A stretch of DNA of 64,000 nucleotides, taken from assembly GCF_002929555.1 (NCBI RefSeq), contig NZ_PJJP01000030.1, positions 1 to 64,000 on the forward strand. The letters are read 5' to 3'. This document shows positions 63,332-64,000 of this stretch, one piece after another; the first letter of the stretch is position 1; each line of letters starts with the position of its first letter. The position numbers and the translations under genes were made by a program. The notes below the pieces were generated by a model. That model did no database searches. It had not been told where the DNA came from and saw only the letters and a program-made list of their open reading frames with translations. This stretch comes from Cryobacterium sp. N22. GTDB lineage: Bacteria; Actinomycetota; Actinomycetes; Actinomycetales; Microbacteriaceae.

Positions 63332-64000
63332 TGAGCACCCCCACCCTCGAGAGCCCTCCCGCCGTTCCCGACGAGATCCAGTCGTTCACGGTCACCCTGT
63401 CGGTGCGCCGGTTCAACCCGGAGGTCGACGAGGACCCGCACTGGGAGAACTACGACGTCGAAATGTACGCGACGGACCGCATCCTGGACGCCCTGCACAA
63501 GATCAAGTGGGAACAGGACGGCTCCCTGAGCTTCCGCCGCTCCTGCGCGCACGGCATCTGCGGCTCGGACGCCATGCGCATCAACGGGCGCAACCGGCTG
63601 GCCTGCAAGACCCTGATCAAGGACCTCGACATCACCAAACCGGTGACGGTGGAGGCCATCAAGGGCCTGCCGCTGGAGAAGGACCTGATCGTGGACATGG
63701 AGCCGTTCTTCGCCTCATTCCGCGAGGTGCAGCCGTTCCTGATGGCGCAGAACACGCCCAAGGACGGCAAGGAGCGCATCCAGACCGTCGCCCAGCGCGA
63801 GCGTTTCGACGACACCACCAAGTGCATCCTCTGCGCCGCGTGCACGTCCAGCTGCCCGGTGTTCTGGACCGACGGGCAGTACTTCGGTCCCGCCGCGATC
63901 GTGAACGCACACAGGTTCATCTTCGACTCCCGCGACGAGAACGCCGCCGTGCGCCTGGACATCCTCAACGACAAGGAAGGCGTCTGGCGTTGCCGCACGA
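63331..64000 (+). CDS. sdhB: Succinate dehydrogenase iron-sulfur subunit, 3' end missing
   Basis: 223 residues are present and the gene runs off the window. GTG start at 63331 shares one base with the sdhA stop. The [2Fe-2S] site is RRSCAHGICGSDAM with NRLACK; Asp takes the third-ligand place, as in E. coli SdhB. The first cluster of the C-terminal domain appears as CILCAACTSSCPVFW. It carries electrons from SdhA to the quinone site. The [3Fe-4S] and remaining [4Fe-4S] ligands fall partly beyond the edge. Confidence 0.95.
   Translation, partial: MSTPTLESPPAVPDEIQSFTVTLSVRRFNPEVDEDPHWENYDVEMYATDRILDALHKIKWEQDGSLSFRRSCAHGICGSDAMRINGRNRLACKTLIKDLDITKPVTVEAIKGLPLEKDLIVDMEPFFASFREVQPFLMAQNTPKDGKERIQTVAQRERFDDTTKCILCAACTSSCPVFWTDGQYFGPAAIVNAHRFIFDSRDENAAVRLDILNDKEGVWRCRT

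Noticed and set aside
63331-64000. Asp instead of the third [2Fe-2S] Cys in SdhB as an anomaly.
   Set aside because: E. coli SdhB has Asp at the same place; it is a normal variant.

Overview
The window comes from a high-GC Gram-positive actinobacterium, most likely a member of the Microbacteriaceae (family-level inference; the genus is not determined). The signs are strong G/C preference in codon third positions, many ATGA/GTGA start-stop overlaps, an AccA3/AccD/AccE-type acyl-CoA carboxylase with its small epsilon subunit, an LCP cell-wall ligase, an LpdA-like quinone reductase and many apparently leaderless promoters. I see no rRNA or tRNA gene, CRISPR array, insertion sequence or prophage.

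Layout. 0-1.7 kb: the end of a DUF222/HNH protein, then a two-gene rhodanese plus CstR-like repressor unit with its own operator. 1.7-31.7 kb: a large surface-polysaccharide region. It holds two O-antigen-ligase-like proteins, three GT-C/YfhO-type membrane proteins, a Wzm/Wzt exporter, a flippase-like protein, seven soluble or GtrB-like glycosyltransferases, UDP-galactopyranose mutase, an acyltransferase, the complete dTDP-L-rhamnose set (rfbA, rfbC, rfbB, rfbD) and an LCP ligase. PurE/purK sit at its right edge. 31.8-43.1 kb: GtrA flippase, PH-domain membrane protein, biotin ligase, acyl-CoA carboxylase beta, epsilon and alpha subunits, a three-gene response regulator/kinase/kinase-like module, a TRAM RNA methyltransferase and Maf. 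43.2-57.9 kb: LpdA, then nucleoside salvage (purine nucleoside phosphorylase, phosphopentomutase/phosphohexomutase, adenosine deaminase, thymidine phosphorylase, cytidine deaminase), a BmpA-type nucleoside ABC importer, and PTS IIA/IIB proteins without a IIC. 58-60.4 kb: mannose-1-phosphate guanylyltransferase divergent from a mannosyltransferase-like GT. 60.6 kb to the end: sdhCDA and the start of sdhB.

How the genes fit together. The sugar-nucleotide genes point to rhamnose, galactofuranose and GDP-mannose donors. Cytoplasmic GT2/GT4 enzymes would build chains, Wzm/Wzt or the flippase would export them, the Wzy/WaaL-like proteins would polymerise or ligate, and the LCP protein would attach polymer to peptidoglycan. 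A GtrB-like GT2, a GtrA flippase and two YfhO paralogues together match the three-component system that decorates polymers outside the membrane using undecaprenyl-phosphate sugars. The nucleoside block is a coherent uptake and catabolic unit. Biotin ligase lies beside the biotin-dependent carboxylase genes.

Most notable patterns: eleven genes preceded by TANNNT 6-8 nt before the start codon; a family of intergenic palindromes, two of which bracket a DUF559-type nuclease gene; a degenerate kinase-like partner in the signalling module; and candidate CstR, CRP-like and IdeR-like operators.
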